Shown: one piece after another, positions 1 through 18,639 of the stretch | Numbering within the stretch: position 1 is the stretch's first letter | How the letters are laid out: the number at the start of each line of letters is the position of its first letter | Assembly: GCF_014217545.1 (NCBI RefSeq) | Contig: NZ_CP043178.1 | Span: 3,844,001 to 3,908,000 of the forward strand | Source: Pseudarthrobacter sp. NBSH8 | GTDB taxonomy: Bacteria > Actinomycetota > Actinomycetes > Actinomycetales > Micrococcaceae | Reading direction: 5' to 3' | Length of the DNA: 64,000 nt | The notes under the pieces: model-generated | The model's input: the letters and a program-made list of their open reading frames with translations, nothing else | Told to the model about the DNA's origin: nothing | The model's database searches: none | Program-made: the position numbers and the translations under genes

Positions 1-1707
1 CGAGAAGTGCACGATCATGAGCTCGTGGCCCACGTGGTCCCGCATGGCAAAGCCGAACGCGTCCGAGTAGTAGAACAGCACGATCGAGCCAGCGAAATTG
101 GCCGCGGCGAAGAGCGGGTGCGTGACCAGTTGGGAGAACTTGGAGTGGATGAACACGAGCAGCCACTCGCGGGCCCCACGGGTGCCGTCGCCGCGGGCAG
201 GCAAGGCCCGCAGGGCCAGCGTCACCGGGGCTCCGAGCACCAGGAAGATGGGGGCCACCATGGTCAGTGCCATGTGGTCCACCATGTGCGCGGAGAACAG
301 GATCCTGCCATAGACCGACGGCGGCCCTGACGTGATGTAGGTCAGCACCAGGAGGCCGATCACCCAGTTCACGGCCCGGAACCACTGCCACTTGTCGCCG
401 CGTCGGATCACCTTGGCGACGCCCAGGAAGTAGGCCACCAGCCCGAAGAGAACCACGGCCACCCAGAGCCAGTCAAAGCGCCACTCCGTCAGCCAGCGTT
501 CCGGCGTCAGTTCAGGCGGCAGCTCGTAGCCGGTGATGATGAAGGCTGGCGAGGCATCCGGTGCAAACGTGGTGGGCTGCGGCGGGGCCGATCGGCTCAG
601 GGCGACGGCGACGCCGGAGGTGGCGCACATAATCAGGAGTTCCACGAGGAGCAGCTGCCACAGCACGCGGCGCGAGGACATTGCCGAGCCATTGCGGCCC
701 AGCTGCGGGATGACCCATTGCCGGTGCATCAAACCGATGCCGCCAAGGACTAAAGCGGCCGCCGACTTCGCAAGGATCAGTTGGCCGTAGGGGGAACCAA
801 GGAGGTCCCCCCAGTTGGTGATGCGGATGCTGGCATTGATGACGCCGGAGGCAAAGACGAGCACAAACGCAAAGCCGGCCAGGGAAGAGAAACGCCGCAG
901 CGTCGGTTCGGTGATGTCGGCGGCGGTCCCGGGCTTCGAGCCGGCCAGGATTCCGGACAGCAGCGCCAGGACAATAATGCCGCCAACCCAGGCACTGACG
1001 CCCACGAGGTGCAGGCCGAGGGAGTTGATGGCGCCTTCGTGGTCCGACGAGCTTGAGGAGTGGCCGATCAGCGCGGCGGGAACCAGTCCGGCCAGCGCCA
1101 GGATCAGCGTGAGCGCAAGGCCGCCAAGGGACCTGACGCCAAACAGCGCGGTGGTCACCACGGCCGCGATGATGGTCACGGTCAGCCATGCCCGGCCGGT
1201 ATCGATGTCCGTCATGAAATACACCAAGGCGCGGGTGAACTCGGCGTCCCCACCGACCGCTTGGCCGGCAACGTCTGAGTAGGTGAGGACCAGTACGGCC
1301 ACCGCTGACAGCGTCCAGGCAGCACCCGCAGCAGCCGCAATGGCCAGGGCCCGGGCGAAGGCCGGGTGTTCCGGAGCGTCCCCATGGTGTCGGGACCGGG
1401 GTCCGGCAGATCTTGGAAGGATACCGACGGCGAAGATCAGTCCGCCGATCACTGTCGCCAGTGCCACGTTGTGGATGGCCTTGCTGACGGGAAGCCCCCA
1501 GCGGACCAGGGCTCCGGGGTCAGAGACCTCACGGGCCGCAGCCGCCCCGGAGAAAAGGAGTGCCGCCACCAGTCCCAGGAAGAGGGCAGCGAGGCCCGCG
1601 AGCTGCCACGGCCGGGAAATCCCCAGGACGCCGCCACCCCGGGCCGAGACGCCCCCGGCGGGGCCTGGCTGGGGTGCTGGTTGACGGGATTTTGCTGCAG
1701 AAGGCAC
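1..1707 (-). CDS. CopD/CtaG fusion membrane protein (partial)
   Basis: Multi-spanning membrane protein, probably with an N-terminal CopD-like copper resistance domain and a C-terminal CtaG-like (caa3 oxidase assembly) domain, a fusion known in actinobacteria. The minus-strand frame stays open from about 1707 to the window edge, so the C-terminus is missing. N-terminal residues show a hydrophobic helix (LAGLAALFLGLVAALLF) and then the CopD-like segment VRWGLPVSKAIHNVALATVI. The CtaG part shows WRFDWLWVAVVLFGL, HMVDHMALTMVAP and HVGHELMIVHFS, rich in histidines that may bind metal. The likely start is GTG at 1707, directly after an in-frame TAA, with no strong ribosome binding site, so the exact start is uncertain. 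It would act in the cytoplasmic membrane in copper handling or cytochrome oxidase assembly. It lies downstream of the HU gene and its terminator. Confidence 0.85.
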   Translation of the reverse strand, partial: MPSAAKSRQPAPQPGPAGGVSARGGGVLGISRPWQLAGLAALFLGLVAALLFSGAAAAREVSDPGALVRWGLPVSKAIHNVALATVIGGLIFAVGILPRSAGPRSRHHGDAPEHPAFARALAIAAAAGAAWTLSAVAVLVLTYSDVAGQAVGGDAEFTRALVYFMTDIDTGRAWLTVTIIAAVVTTALFGVRSLGGLALTLILALAGLVPAALIGHSSSSSDHEGAINSLGLHLVGVSAWVGGIIVLALLSGILAGSKPGTAADITEPTLRRFSSLAGFAFVLVFASGVINASIRITNWGDLLGSPYGQLILAKSAAALVLGGIGLMHRQWVIPQLGRNGSAMSSRRVLWQLLLVELLIMCATSGVAVALSRSAPPQPTTFAPDASPAFIITGYELPPELTPERWLTEWRFDWLWVAVVLFGLVAYFLGVAKVIRRGDKWQWFRAVNWVIGLLVLTYITSGPPSVYGRILFSAHMVDHMALTMVAPIFLVLGAPVTLALRALPARGDGTRGAREWLLVFIHSKFSQLVTHPLFAAANFAGSIVLFYYSDAFGFAMRDHVGHELMIVHFS

Positions 1708-1753
1708 TTATCCATTGTCCGCTACCGGTGCCCGCGCGGCGAATCGGCTTAAA

Positions 1754-1791
1754 GCAAAGGAGCGGCAACCCTGAGGTTGCCGCTCCTTTGC
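1754..1791 (-). terminator. Rho-independent terminator of the HU gene
   Basis: Perfect 17-bp inverted repeat with a CTGA loop (arms 1754-1770 and 1775-1791), 19 bases past the HU stop codon. Read on the minus strand it is followed by TTTAAGCC, a short T-tract. It separates hup from the downstream copD-ctaG gene. Confidence 0.85.
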
Positions 1792-1809
1792 TGCTGTTGC
1801 TGAAGAAGA

Positions 1810-2097
1810 CTACTTCTTCTTGGCGACTGCAGCCTTCAGCTTGGAGCCGGCGGTCAGCTTGACGCTGTGGCCTGCTGCAATCTGGATGGTCTCGCCGGTC
1901 TGCGGGTTGCGTCCGGTGCGTGCTGCACGGTCGGTGCGCTCAACTGCGAGCCAGCCCGGGATGGTGATCTTCTCGCCGGCGGCGACGGAAGTCTCGAATA
2001 CCTCGAACAGTGCATCGAGGACGGAGTTGACGGCAGCCTGGCTGGTGCCGGCCTTGCCTGCTACCTCTGAAACAAGTTCACTACGGTTCTTAGCCAT
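1810..2097 (-). CDS. hup: HU-family DNA-binding protein
   Basis: Histone-like nucleoid protein of 95 residues, the normal length for the short HU form; it has no lysine-rich C-terminal tail of the mycobacterial HupB type. The N-terminus MAKNRSELVSEVAGKAG and the DNA-binding arm region RTGRNPQTGETIQIAAGHSV are characteristic. It bends and compacts DNA as a dimer. The start is supported by AGGAGG six bases upstream of ATG. The gene is monocistronic as judged by the strong terminator after it. It sits immediately downstream of the first rRNA operon terminator. Confidence 0.95.
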   Translation of the reverse strand: MAKNRSELVSEVAGKAGTSQAAVNSVLDALFEVFETSVAAGEKITIPGWLAVERTDRAARTGRNPQTGETIQIAAGHSVKLTAGSKLKAAVAKKK

Positions 2098-2435
2098 TGA
2101 TGTCCTCCTGGACGGTCACGATTTCTGGAGCCTGAACGCGGCATGCGTGCAAGCCACTCTTCGAAAACTTACCAGCTTGGGCCCGCGAGGACCGCAAATT
2201 CCGCGTGTTTCCGCGACTTTTTGACCAAAATCACCGGTTTTCCGCGGATTTCCGGGGGATTTGCGCCCACAGCGGACGGTCCAGCAGGGTGCTGCAGGTG
2301 TCCAGCAGACGCTCCATCATATCTGCGCTCGCCCCCAGAACGCTCTCCCACTTCGCGCCACCGGAGGCTGCGGGGCGTACGACGGCGGCGGGTTGGTTGC
2401 CAGCATCGTCTCGTTCGCGGGTTGTGGGAGGGTGT
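2098..2435. other. Intergenic region upstream of hup
   Basis: About 340 bases without a recognisable gene. It must hold the hup promoter on the minus strand, but I could not choose a clear -35/-10 pair. The AT-richer stretch around 2190-2265 is the most promoter-like part. Possible reading frames here match no family I know. Confidence 0.5.
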
Positions 2436-2529
2436 CGGATTTCACTGCCGGGCGTGGTTCTGTGGGCCGGCGGGCGGGTGGTTTGTGGTTCTGGTTGGGT
2501 GTGTTTTGTGGGTTGGGTGGTTAACGTGG

Positions 2530-2563
2530 GAGAGCCCCCCAACCTGGTGGTTGGGGGGCTCTC
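2530..2563 (-). terminator. rRNA operon terminator, copy A
   Basis: 15-16 bp G/C-rich hairpin (GAGAGCCCCCCAACC stem, TGGT loop region) just after the 3' end of 5S rRNA in the direction of transcription. No strong T-tract follows, but position and stability support a terminator. Confidence 0.75.
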
Positions 2564-2576
2564 GACCTGTAATGAT

Positions 2577-2696
2577 GTTCCGGCGGTGACCTACTCTCCC
2601 ACACCCTCCCGGGTGCAGTACCATCGGCGCTGTGGGTCTTAGCTTCCGGGTTCGGAATGGGACCGGGCGTTTCCCCCACGCTATGACCGCCGTAAC
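2577..2696 (-). rRNA. rrf: 5S ribosomal RNA, copy A
   Basis: About 120 nt. Read on the minus strand it begins GTTACGGCGGTCATAGCGTG and ends at GGTCACCGCCGGAAC, so the terminal stem closes. It contains the conserved CCCATTCCGAACCCGGAAG region. Last gene of the operon, identical to the copy at 12390-12509. Confidence 0.95.
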
Positions 2697-2912
2697 CCTT
2701 CTACCCGGCCCGTTCAGGCGTGCCTGTACGGGTGGGAAATCTGGTTACAACATTGTGGTGTTGTTATGTTGTTGTGTTGTGTTCCTGTGCAACGGCCCGT
2801 GTGACGGGTTTGTTGTTTGGGAACCACATAGTGGACGCAAGCAGTCTTGTTATCTTTTTACCACCCATGGTTGCAAACGCTTTTGAACCGTTTGCAGGGG
2901 TGGTGTGTGGTG
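2697..2912 (-). other. 23S-5S spacer with 23S processing stem arm
   Basis: The segment around 2817-2846 (plus strand TTGTTTGGGAACCACATAGT...) is complementary in the transcript to the motif at about 6196-6226 in front of 23S, so the two flanks can pair into an RNase III processing stalk around 23S. The spacer also holds a GTGTT microsatellite that differs in length between the operons. Confidence 0.7.
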
Positions 2913-8128
<5,216 letters not shown>

Positions 8129-8370
8129 AGTAAAACAGACACAACCACCAACCCCGGAAATAACAGGATAAAATGGTTGCACAAAATTTGAAACCAGCTG
8201 TAAAAACCAGACCACACCACGGGGTGGCATAATCCAGTCAATTCAACCAATTCAATACAATAAATTGGTATCAACAAACTTGGCACACTATTGAGTTCTC
8301 AAACAACAGACACACCCGGCACCACCACAACCATCTAATCGGCCGTGGATCGCTCCGGAGCAACTTTTCA
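8129..8370 (-). other. 16S leader with anti-termination/processing elements
   Basis: Transcribed leader of about 240 bases. On the minus strand it contains TGTTGTTTGAGAACTCAATA (about 8288-8307), a motif repeated in the 16S-23S spacer and resembling the boxA-type/processing elements of actinobacterial rRNA operons. AGTGTGCCAA next to it pairs with the spacer to enclose 16S. Confidence 0.6.
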
Positions 8371-8399
8371 AACTTACCCGGTTTCCCGCCCCGATGCAA
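8371..8399 (-). promoter_or_regulatory. Candidate rRNA promoter, copy A
   Basis: On the minus strand TTGCAT (8399-8394), a 17-base spacer, then TAAGTT (8376-8371), about 240 bases before 16S. Further possible -35/-10 pairs lie upstream (for example TATTGT near 8550), so multiple promoters are likely. Identified by eye only. Confidence 0.5.
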
Positions 8400-8601
8400 A
8401 TCCATATTCCAGGACCCACACCAGCAGAAAACACATCCCCACCAAACAAAGGCGCTCAAAAGAACAACCAACATTTGGTCTTGAATTAGGGGGTTTGGCC
8501 GCCCGCGGTAACCACCTCTTCGCTGTTCCCCTCGCGGCGACTTAGAAAACAATACACCCACCCAACCCCCACCGCAAATCCACCCCCACAACGGCCCCTA
8601 T

Positions 8602-8638
8602 GCCCCCAGATCCGCGTCGCAGCGCGGAATCTGGGGGC
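8602..8638. repeat. Hairpin spanning the edge of repeat copy A
   Basis: GCCCCCAGATCCGCG (8602-8616) is mirrored by CGCGGAATCTGGGGGC (8623-8638) with a one-base bulge. The rRNA repeat identity stops inside the left arm (at 8608). Neither side has a clear T-tract. The region 8639-8833 that follows contains nothing I recognise. Confidence 0.6.
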
Positions 8639-8833
8639 TCATCGGGGGCCCGGTGCAGTAATCAGCCAGAACGGGTTTGTGTTGACTGGATCACATCGAG
8701 CGGGGAAATGGCGAGCGCCGAGACCGCCAAGGCTGTGACCTCTCCGGTGGCAGATCGAAACGTCTGCCTTGTTTAGGTTCGCTCTATCATGCGCCTGTGC
8801 GCGTCGCCGTTGGCCAGGTGTCCTAAGAAGGGC

Positions 8834-9201
8834 TCAGGCATGAGCGCTGATAGCGGCATGCGGCCGATGCCCGGGATCAGTTCGCCTCAGATGCAAGATG
8901 GTTTCGAAGCCGGCGGCACAGAGCATCATGGTCAGTGCCGCCACGGGCCAGGAGTATGCAGGCGGTACAACGTGTGGAAATCTCGCGATTTCGTCGCCTT
9001 CAAACAGACCGAGCAGGAGAAGCCCACCAGAAATCAGGCGCCGTGCCAGCTCCCGGAGAACAGTGGGAACCCGGTCGGGTGCAAAGTGGATTAGAGAGTA
9101 TCAAGCCAGGATGCCGGATGCGTGGACTCGACGGACCCAAATCTGGCAATGTATTCGGCGGCGCTCTTTGAGTACGAGATCTCGACCTCTGCGTCCATCA
9201 T
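8834..9201 (-). pseudogene. SAM-dependent methyltransferase remnant, middle deleted
   Basis: The start ATG at 9201 gives MMDAEVEISYSKSAAEYIAR and FGSVESTHPASWLDTL, which resembles the N-terminus of a common actinobacterial class I methyltransferase. The frame then meets TAA at 9091-9093. From about 9104 another frame reads YSLIHFAPDRVPTVLREL, then GGLLLLGLFEGDE, AYSWPVAALTMMLCAAGFE and DPGHRPHAAISAHA, ending with TGA at 8834. That is the family's C-terminal third. The roughly 80-residue centre with the SAM-binding glycine motif (DxGxGxG) is missing, so the gene is an internal-deletion pseudogene. The IS21 element lies about 70 bases upstream of its start. Function before decay is inferred from family resemblance only. 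Confidence 0.75.
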
Positions 9202-9269
9202 GCAGCCACCCTGTGCCGGGCACCAGTAATCGATGCTTTCCGGGCAGAGTTTGCCAATTCGTGTGAAAG

Positions 9270-9295
9270 TGTTAACGCCAACCGAAAATAGGGCC
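9270..9295. repeat. IS21 left terminal inverted repeat
   Basis: Begins TGTTAACGCCAACCGAAAAT and is the exact reverse complement of 11377-11402. An inner related copy with GCCAATTGAAAACGGGGCC follows at about 9302-9320. Confidence 0.9.
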
Positions 9296-9334
9296 ATTAG
9301 TGCCAATTGAAAACGGGGCCACGGGGTTGTGGTT

Positions 9335-10093
9335 CTATTGTGCCGTACTGGCGGCGGGTTGGTGTTTTTTGAGTCTGTAGCTGTTGCCTTTGAGGCTGAT
9401 GACGTCGGCGTGGTGGACGATCCGGTCGATCATGGCCGAGGCGATGGTCAGGTCTCCGAAGACATCTCCCCAGCGAACGAACGGGAGGTTGGACGTCAGG
9501 ATCATCGAGGCGTGTTCGTAGCGGCTGGAGACGAGCTGGAAGAACAGGTTCGCGGCGTCCTGATCGAACGGGATATAGCCCACTTCATCAATTATGAGGA
9601 GCCCGTAGCGGCGTAGTTTGACCAGTTCCTGGGCGAGTTCCCCGCGGGAATGGGCCTCCTGGAGGCGGGCGACCCCGCCGGTGGCGGAGTCGAAGAGGAC
9701 CCTGTGCCCGGCCTTGGCTGCCTTGATGCCAATGCCGACCGCGAGGTGGGTTTTACCGGTGCCGGGAGGCCCGAGCAGGACCACGTTTTTGGCCTCGGAA
9801 AGGAACACCCCGGTGCCCAGATGCGCGATGAGGTTCCGGTCCGCGGAGGGCTGGTGATCGAAGTTAAACTCCTCCAGATCCTTGTGGGCCGGGAACCTCG
9901 CGGCCTTGATCCGGGTCGCAGCCCCGGAGGCCTCACGCTCGGAGACTTCCCGGGAGAGGACCGCGGCCAGGTACTCCTCATGGGACCAGCCGGCATCCCG
10001 GGCCTGGTCCCCAAGCCGGCGGAACCCGTCGCTGATCCGTGGTGCGCGCAGGGCCCGGGCGTAGTACTCGATCTGTGACGGTGTCCCGGTCAT
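9335..10093 (-). CDS. istB: IstB-like ATPase of IS21 element
   Basis: Helper ATPase of 252 residues for IS21 transposition; it acts with IstA on target DNA. AAA+ features are visible: Walker A GPPGTGKTH (about residues 108-116), Walker B LLIIDEVGY, and the sensor-like SMILTSN. The start chosen is ATG at 10093, which overlaps the istA stop as ATGA, so translation is probably coupled; a longer upstream extension in the same frame only shadows istA. No frameshift or stop is seen. Confidence 0.93.
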   Translation of the reverse strand: MTGTPSQIEYYARALRAPRISDGFRRLGDQARDAGWSHEEYLAAVLSREVSEREASGAATRIKAARFPAHKDLEEFNFDHQPSADRNLIAHLGTGVFLSEAKNVVLLGPPGTGKTHLAVGIGIKAAKAGHRVLFDSATGGVARLQEAHSRGELAQELVKLRRYGLLIIDEVGYIPFDQDAANLFFQLVSSRYEHASMILTSNLPFVRWGDVFGDLTIASAMIDRIVHHADVISLKGNSYRLKKHQPAASTAQ

Positions 10094-11334
10094 GCGGCCA
10101 CCTCCAGGACCAGGTCCGGCTGCTGGCCGAGGTCGATGCCGAAGATCTCGTCGTAGGCGGCCAGATCCCGCACTTCCACGGACTTCACTGGTTCGGGGCG
10201 GTGGACCCTTTGGGTTCGGAAGTCCCGGCGCATCACCGCCGCTCGGGCCACGTGGGCGGGATCGGTCACCACCAGGTGCCGGGCCCATGCCCGGACATGG
10301 GTGGCGATGATGACACCCTCGTGGGTCACCCAGATGGTGTCCAGGTCAGCGGTGACGTCAACGATCCGCCCAATGAACGAAGGGTCCACGGAATAGTCGT
10401 TGGAGAACACCCGCACATAGTAATCCCGCGGGAGCCGCACCGCGTTGCGGAACACCGCCTCCGGGCTCACCGGCGGCAGCTCCCGCATCCTCTCCCGGTC
10501 CAGGACAATCAGCTCGGCAGGGCGCCCGTGGCGGGACCGCGAGTACCGGTGATTGGCCTTGGGCAGCCAGTCCTCCAGCTGACCGTTGAAGTCCGCTGGT
10601 GACCGGAACTCCCGACCCGGCATGAAGCGCTGCCGGAAGAACCTGTTCATCCGCTCGACCATGCCCTTGGACTCCGGATCCCGCGGCGGAAGCAGCTTGA
10701 TCTCCAACCCCAGGGACCCGGCGAACGCGGCCACCGGCTCCGTCGGTTTGCGCCTGCCGATGCCGGACTCGTTGTCCCACAACAGCCGAGACGGAACCGC
10801 CTGCGCATCCTGCAGCAGCGTCCACATCCCGCCCAGAAGATCCGGCGTCGTCCGCGACGGCAGCATCCGTGCCTGAATAAATCCCGAGAACGCCGAGGGA
10901 TTCCCCTGCACCGGGGGCGTATCGGACTGGCCCGCACCGACGGGCAGCGGCTCGTGCGGGAACCAGAGATCGCACTGGACCTGGAACCCCGGCTCGTGGA
11001 CCAGGCGGTCGGCCGGGTCCGGCGGCGCGTATTCAGGCCGGATCACAGCGACCTTCGCCCGGAACAACGAAGCGGAACCAGACCAGCCCACCCGCTCCGC
11101 GAGCGTCGCCGCCGGCATCGTCGGCGTCTTCACCAACAACTCCCGCACCCTGGGAGCAAACACAACAAAACTCGACACCCCGGCCGCCCGCTGATACTTC
11201 GGCGCCCGATCCGACTCCAACGCCCGATCCACCGTTCTGCGGGAAACACCCACGATCCTGCCGATCTCACGCTTCGAGTGCTTGCCCGTCGAAAACAGGT
11301 GGCGTATCTCCGCCCAATCATCCAAATTGATCAC
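10090..11334 (-). CDS. istA: IstA transposase of IS21 element
   Basis: DDE transposase of 414 residues. The N-terminal helix-turn-helix (SKREIGRIVGVSRRTVDRAL, residues about 20-39) should bind the terminal repeats. The catalytic core shows D in VQCDLWFP, D in LLWDNESGIG and E in ESKGMVERMNRFF. GTG at 11334 is the probable start, about 40 bases inside the right end of the element. Overlaps istB by 4 bases. Intact, so probably functional. Confidence 0.93.
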   Translation of the reverse strand: MINLDDWAEIRHLFSTGKHSKREIGRIVGVSRRTVDRALESDRAPKYQRAAGVSSFVVFAPRVRELLVKTPTMPAATLAERVGWSGSASLFRAKVAVIRPEYAPPDPADRLVHEPGFQVQCDLWFPHEPLPVGAGQSDTPPVQGNPSAFSGFIQARMLPSRTTPDLLGGMWTLLQDAQAVPSRLLWDNESGIGRRKPTEPVAAFAGSLGLEIKLLPPRDPESKGMVERMNRFFRQRFMPGREFRSPADFNGQLEDWLPKANHRYSRSRHGRPAELIVLDRERMRELPPVSPEAVFRNAVRLPRDYYVRVFSNDYSVDPSFIGRIVDVTADLDTIWVTHEGVIIATHVRAWARHLVVTDPAHVARAAVMRRDFRTQRVHRPEPVKSVEVRDLAAYDEIFGIDLGQQPDLVLEVAA

Positions 11335-11376
11335 CTTCCATATTGGTCGGTGGCCCTATTTTCAGTTGGCGTTCCT

Positions 11377-11402
11377 GGCCCTATTTTCGGTTGGCGTTAA
11401 CA
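11377..11402. repeat. IS21 right terminal inverted repeat
   Basis: Ends CGGTTGGCGTTAACA and is the exact reverse complement of 9270-9295. It is followed by the target duplication GAAAG at 11403-11407. A near-copy lies just inside at about 11352-11374. Confidence 0.9.
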
Positions 11403-11871
11403 GAAAGTGCCTTCTGCAGACGGGTGCGGCCACGGAGGGCATGGATGGCCTGATGGCGCCACCCGTACCCGCCGTCGATACACCGGTGCCGGGGGGATGG
11501 AGTCCTTGAGAACCATGGGACGCCAGCGCAACGGACCGTGCGCCAACTCCCGGGTCAGCGTGTCCCGCTCCATGCTCTCAAGCCCTCAACGTCGGCACCA
11601 CCGGTCGATCGAATCGTTAGACTCGACGCCCTGACTGCCAGCACCGATCACGATCGTGTCCAATCGATCCATGGCCGCCCCTTCTCCGCGGGCACGCGTT
11701 TAGGGACACGCTTTCAGGCGGTACCGCTCGAGCAGGTTCTGCGGGTCGGTTGCGACGCTCGACCTTGACCACATGTTGGGCGTCGGAGCCATAATCAGTC
11801 TGGGCACCAGACAGAGCGGTGCTGCACACTAGAGCCGACGGATGGCGCCGCCGGAGCAGAGGAGTCCTCGA
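11403..11871. other. Gene-poor island DNA right of the IS21 element
   Basis: About 470 bases without a recognisable intact gene. If the IS and one GAAAG are removed, a minus-strand frame runs from here across the junction. It reads CIDGGYGWRHQAIHALRGRT then LQKALSHELANSARKASITG and ARHRVAA, and its TGA overlaps the methyltransferase start. This suggests the IS split the 3' end of an unidentified gene that preceded the methyltransferase. I cannot assign that gene to a family. Confidence 0.4.
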
Positions 11872-12111
11872 ATGACGAAATACCTGATCTCGTTTCCGGG
11901 TGACGCCATGGTGTCACCCGAGGAGGACTTCGAGGCGGTGGTCGAAGCCTCGCACGCGGTCATCGCCGAGGCCAAGGCGGCGGGCGTCTATGTCTTCGGT
12001 GGCGGGATCGATGAGGACGTAGACCCGGTGCTCGTGGCCGGTGACGGCACCGCCACCGCCACCGAGGGCACGTACCCGGGCCACAAGGTGCCCAACGGCG
12101 GCTACACCATT
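11872..12111 (+). pseudogene. YCII-domain protein, 3'-truncated
   Basis: ATG at 11872 with an upstream AGAGGAG gives MTKYLISFPGDAMVSPEEDF and then a recognisable YCII-related (DUF1330/YciI-like) sequence including AKAAGVYVFGGGIDEDVDPV and NGGYTI, about 80 residues. After about 12111 the sequence stops resembling the family: the usual C-terminal part (an active-site-proximal helix and CRCAQEVREF-like segment) is absent. The frame runs on through unrelated DNA into the rRNA repeat, ending at 12402. It is therefore a truncated gene fused to the repeat border. Positions 12112-12248 hold nothing I recognise. Confidence 0.7.
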
Positions 12112-12342
12112 GGTGTGTCGCGCGCCCACAATGAAAGACGTGCAGCAGCGCATAGGGCGGGTGGCCTCGACCGGCGGCAACGCGCTAGCCGCCACTCGTC
12201 GATCGGAGGCGGGCGGCAGGGCCACGGGCGCATGCGACGCGGAAGTGCCGGATTTCACTGCCGGGCGTGGTTCTGTGGGCCGGCGGGCGGGTGGTTTGTG
12301 GTTCTGGTTGGGTGTGTTTTGTGGGTTGGGTGGTTAACGTGG

Positions 12343-12376
12343 GAGAGCCCCCCAACCTGGTGGTTGGGGGGCTCTC
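12343..12376 (-). terminator. rRNA operon terminator, copy B
   Basis: Same GAGAGCCCCCCAACC hairpin as at 2530-2563, just downstream of 5S copy B. Confidence 0.75.
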
Positions 12377-12389
12377 GACCTGTAATGAT

Positions 12390-12509
12390 GTTCCGGCGGT
12401 GACCTACTCTCCCACACCCTCCCGGGTGCAGTACCATCGGCGCTGTGGGTCTTAGCTTCCGGGTTCGGAATGGGACCGGGCGTTTCCCCCACGCTATGAC
12501 CGCCGTAAC
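12390..12509 (-). rRNA. rrf: 5S ribosomal RNA, copy B
   Basis: Identical to the 5S at 2577-2696, with the same closing terminal stem and flanks. Confidence 0.95.
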
Positions 12510-12730
12510 CCTTCTACCCGGCCCGTTCAGGCGTGCCTGTACGGGTGGGAAATCTGGTTACAACATTGTGGTGTTGTTATGTTGTTGTGTTGTGTTGTGT
12601 TCCTGTGCAACGGCCCGTGTGACGGGTTTGTTGTTTGGGAACCACATAGTGGACGCAAGCAGTCTTGTTATCTTTTTACCACCCATGGTTGCAAACGCTT
12701 TTGAACCGTTTGCAGGGGTGGTGTGTGGTG

Positions 12731-17946
<5,216 letters not shown>

Positions 17947-18188
17947 AGTAAAACAGACACAACCACCAACCCCGGAAATAACAGGATAAAATGGTTGCAC
18001 AAAATTTGAAACCAGCTGTAAAAACCAGACCACACCACGGGGTGGCATAATCCAGTCAATTCAACCAATTCAATACAATAAATTGGTATCAACAAACTTG
18101 GCACACTATTGAGTTCTCAAACAACAGACACACCCGGCACCACCACAACCATCTAATCGGCCGTGGATCGCTCCGGAGCAACTTTTCA

Positions 18189-18217
18189 AACTTACCCGGT
18201 TTCCCGCCCCGATGCAA
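18189..18217 (-). promoter_or_regulatory. Candidate rRNA promoter, copy B
   Basis: Same TTGCAT, 17-base spacer, TAAGTT arrangement as copy A. The leader differs by one base at 18333 (G; C at 8515), upstream of this promoter. Confidence 0.5.
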
Positions 18218-18576
18218 ATCCATATTCCAGGACCCACACCAGCAGAAAACACATCCCCACCAAACAAAGGCGCTCAAAAGAACAACCAACATTTGGTCTT
18301 GAATTAGGGGGTTTGGCCGCCCGCGGTAACCAGCTCTTCGCTGTTCCCCTCGCGGCGACTTAGAAAACAATACACCCACCCAACCCCCACCGCAAATCCA
18401 CCCCCACAACGGCCCCTATGCCCCCACATTCCGGGCCCAAAGCCGGCATCGGCACCCAAAACCGGGCACCGTCGTCGTACTTCCCTGCTGTGTGCTGCAG
18501 CACAACGACCGCCGCCGCCGGATCTCGACAAGCGCTATCACCGGATGGGGCTCGATCACCGGAAGCTTTAAACGCA

Positions 18577-18612
18577 GGAAGGGCCGGCAACCAAACGGTT
18601 GCCGGCCCTTCC
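18577..18612 (-). terminator. Terminator of the rpmB-rpmG-rpsN operon
   Basis: Perfect 16-bp hairpin GGAAGGGCCGGCAACC with an AAAC loop region (arms 18577-18592, 18597-18612), 27 bases past the rpsN stop. On the minus strand TGCGTTTAAAG follows. It separates the operon from rRNA copy B; 18427-18576 holds nothing else recognised. Confidence 0.85.
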
Positions 18613-18639
18613 CAAGCAGCTGGAATCAGCAGTGCTGGA

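Larger units (their letters stand above)
9270..11402 (-). mobile_element. IS21-family insertion sequence, complete
   Basis: 2133-bp element bounded by perfect 26-bp inverted repeats and flanked by the 5-bp direct duplication GAAAG (9265-9269 and 11403-11407). It carries istA and istB overlapping by 4 bases, as in IS21. Second imperfect copies of the end sequence lie just inside each end (about 9300-9320 and 11352-11374), the tandem transposase-binding arrangement typical of this family. Both reading frames are intact, so the element could be active. Confidence 0.93.

Noticed and set aside
512..1189. Minus-strand frame with an Arg/Pro/Gly-rich product inside the copD-ctaG gene
   Set aside because: It is an out-of-frame shadow of the CopD/CtaG coding sequence, which translates sensibly in a different frame.
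11617..11829. Minus-strand 70-codon frame in the island
   Set aside because: No ribosome binding site or recognisable domain; kept as gene-poor DNA.
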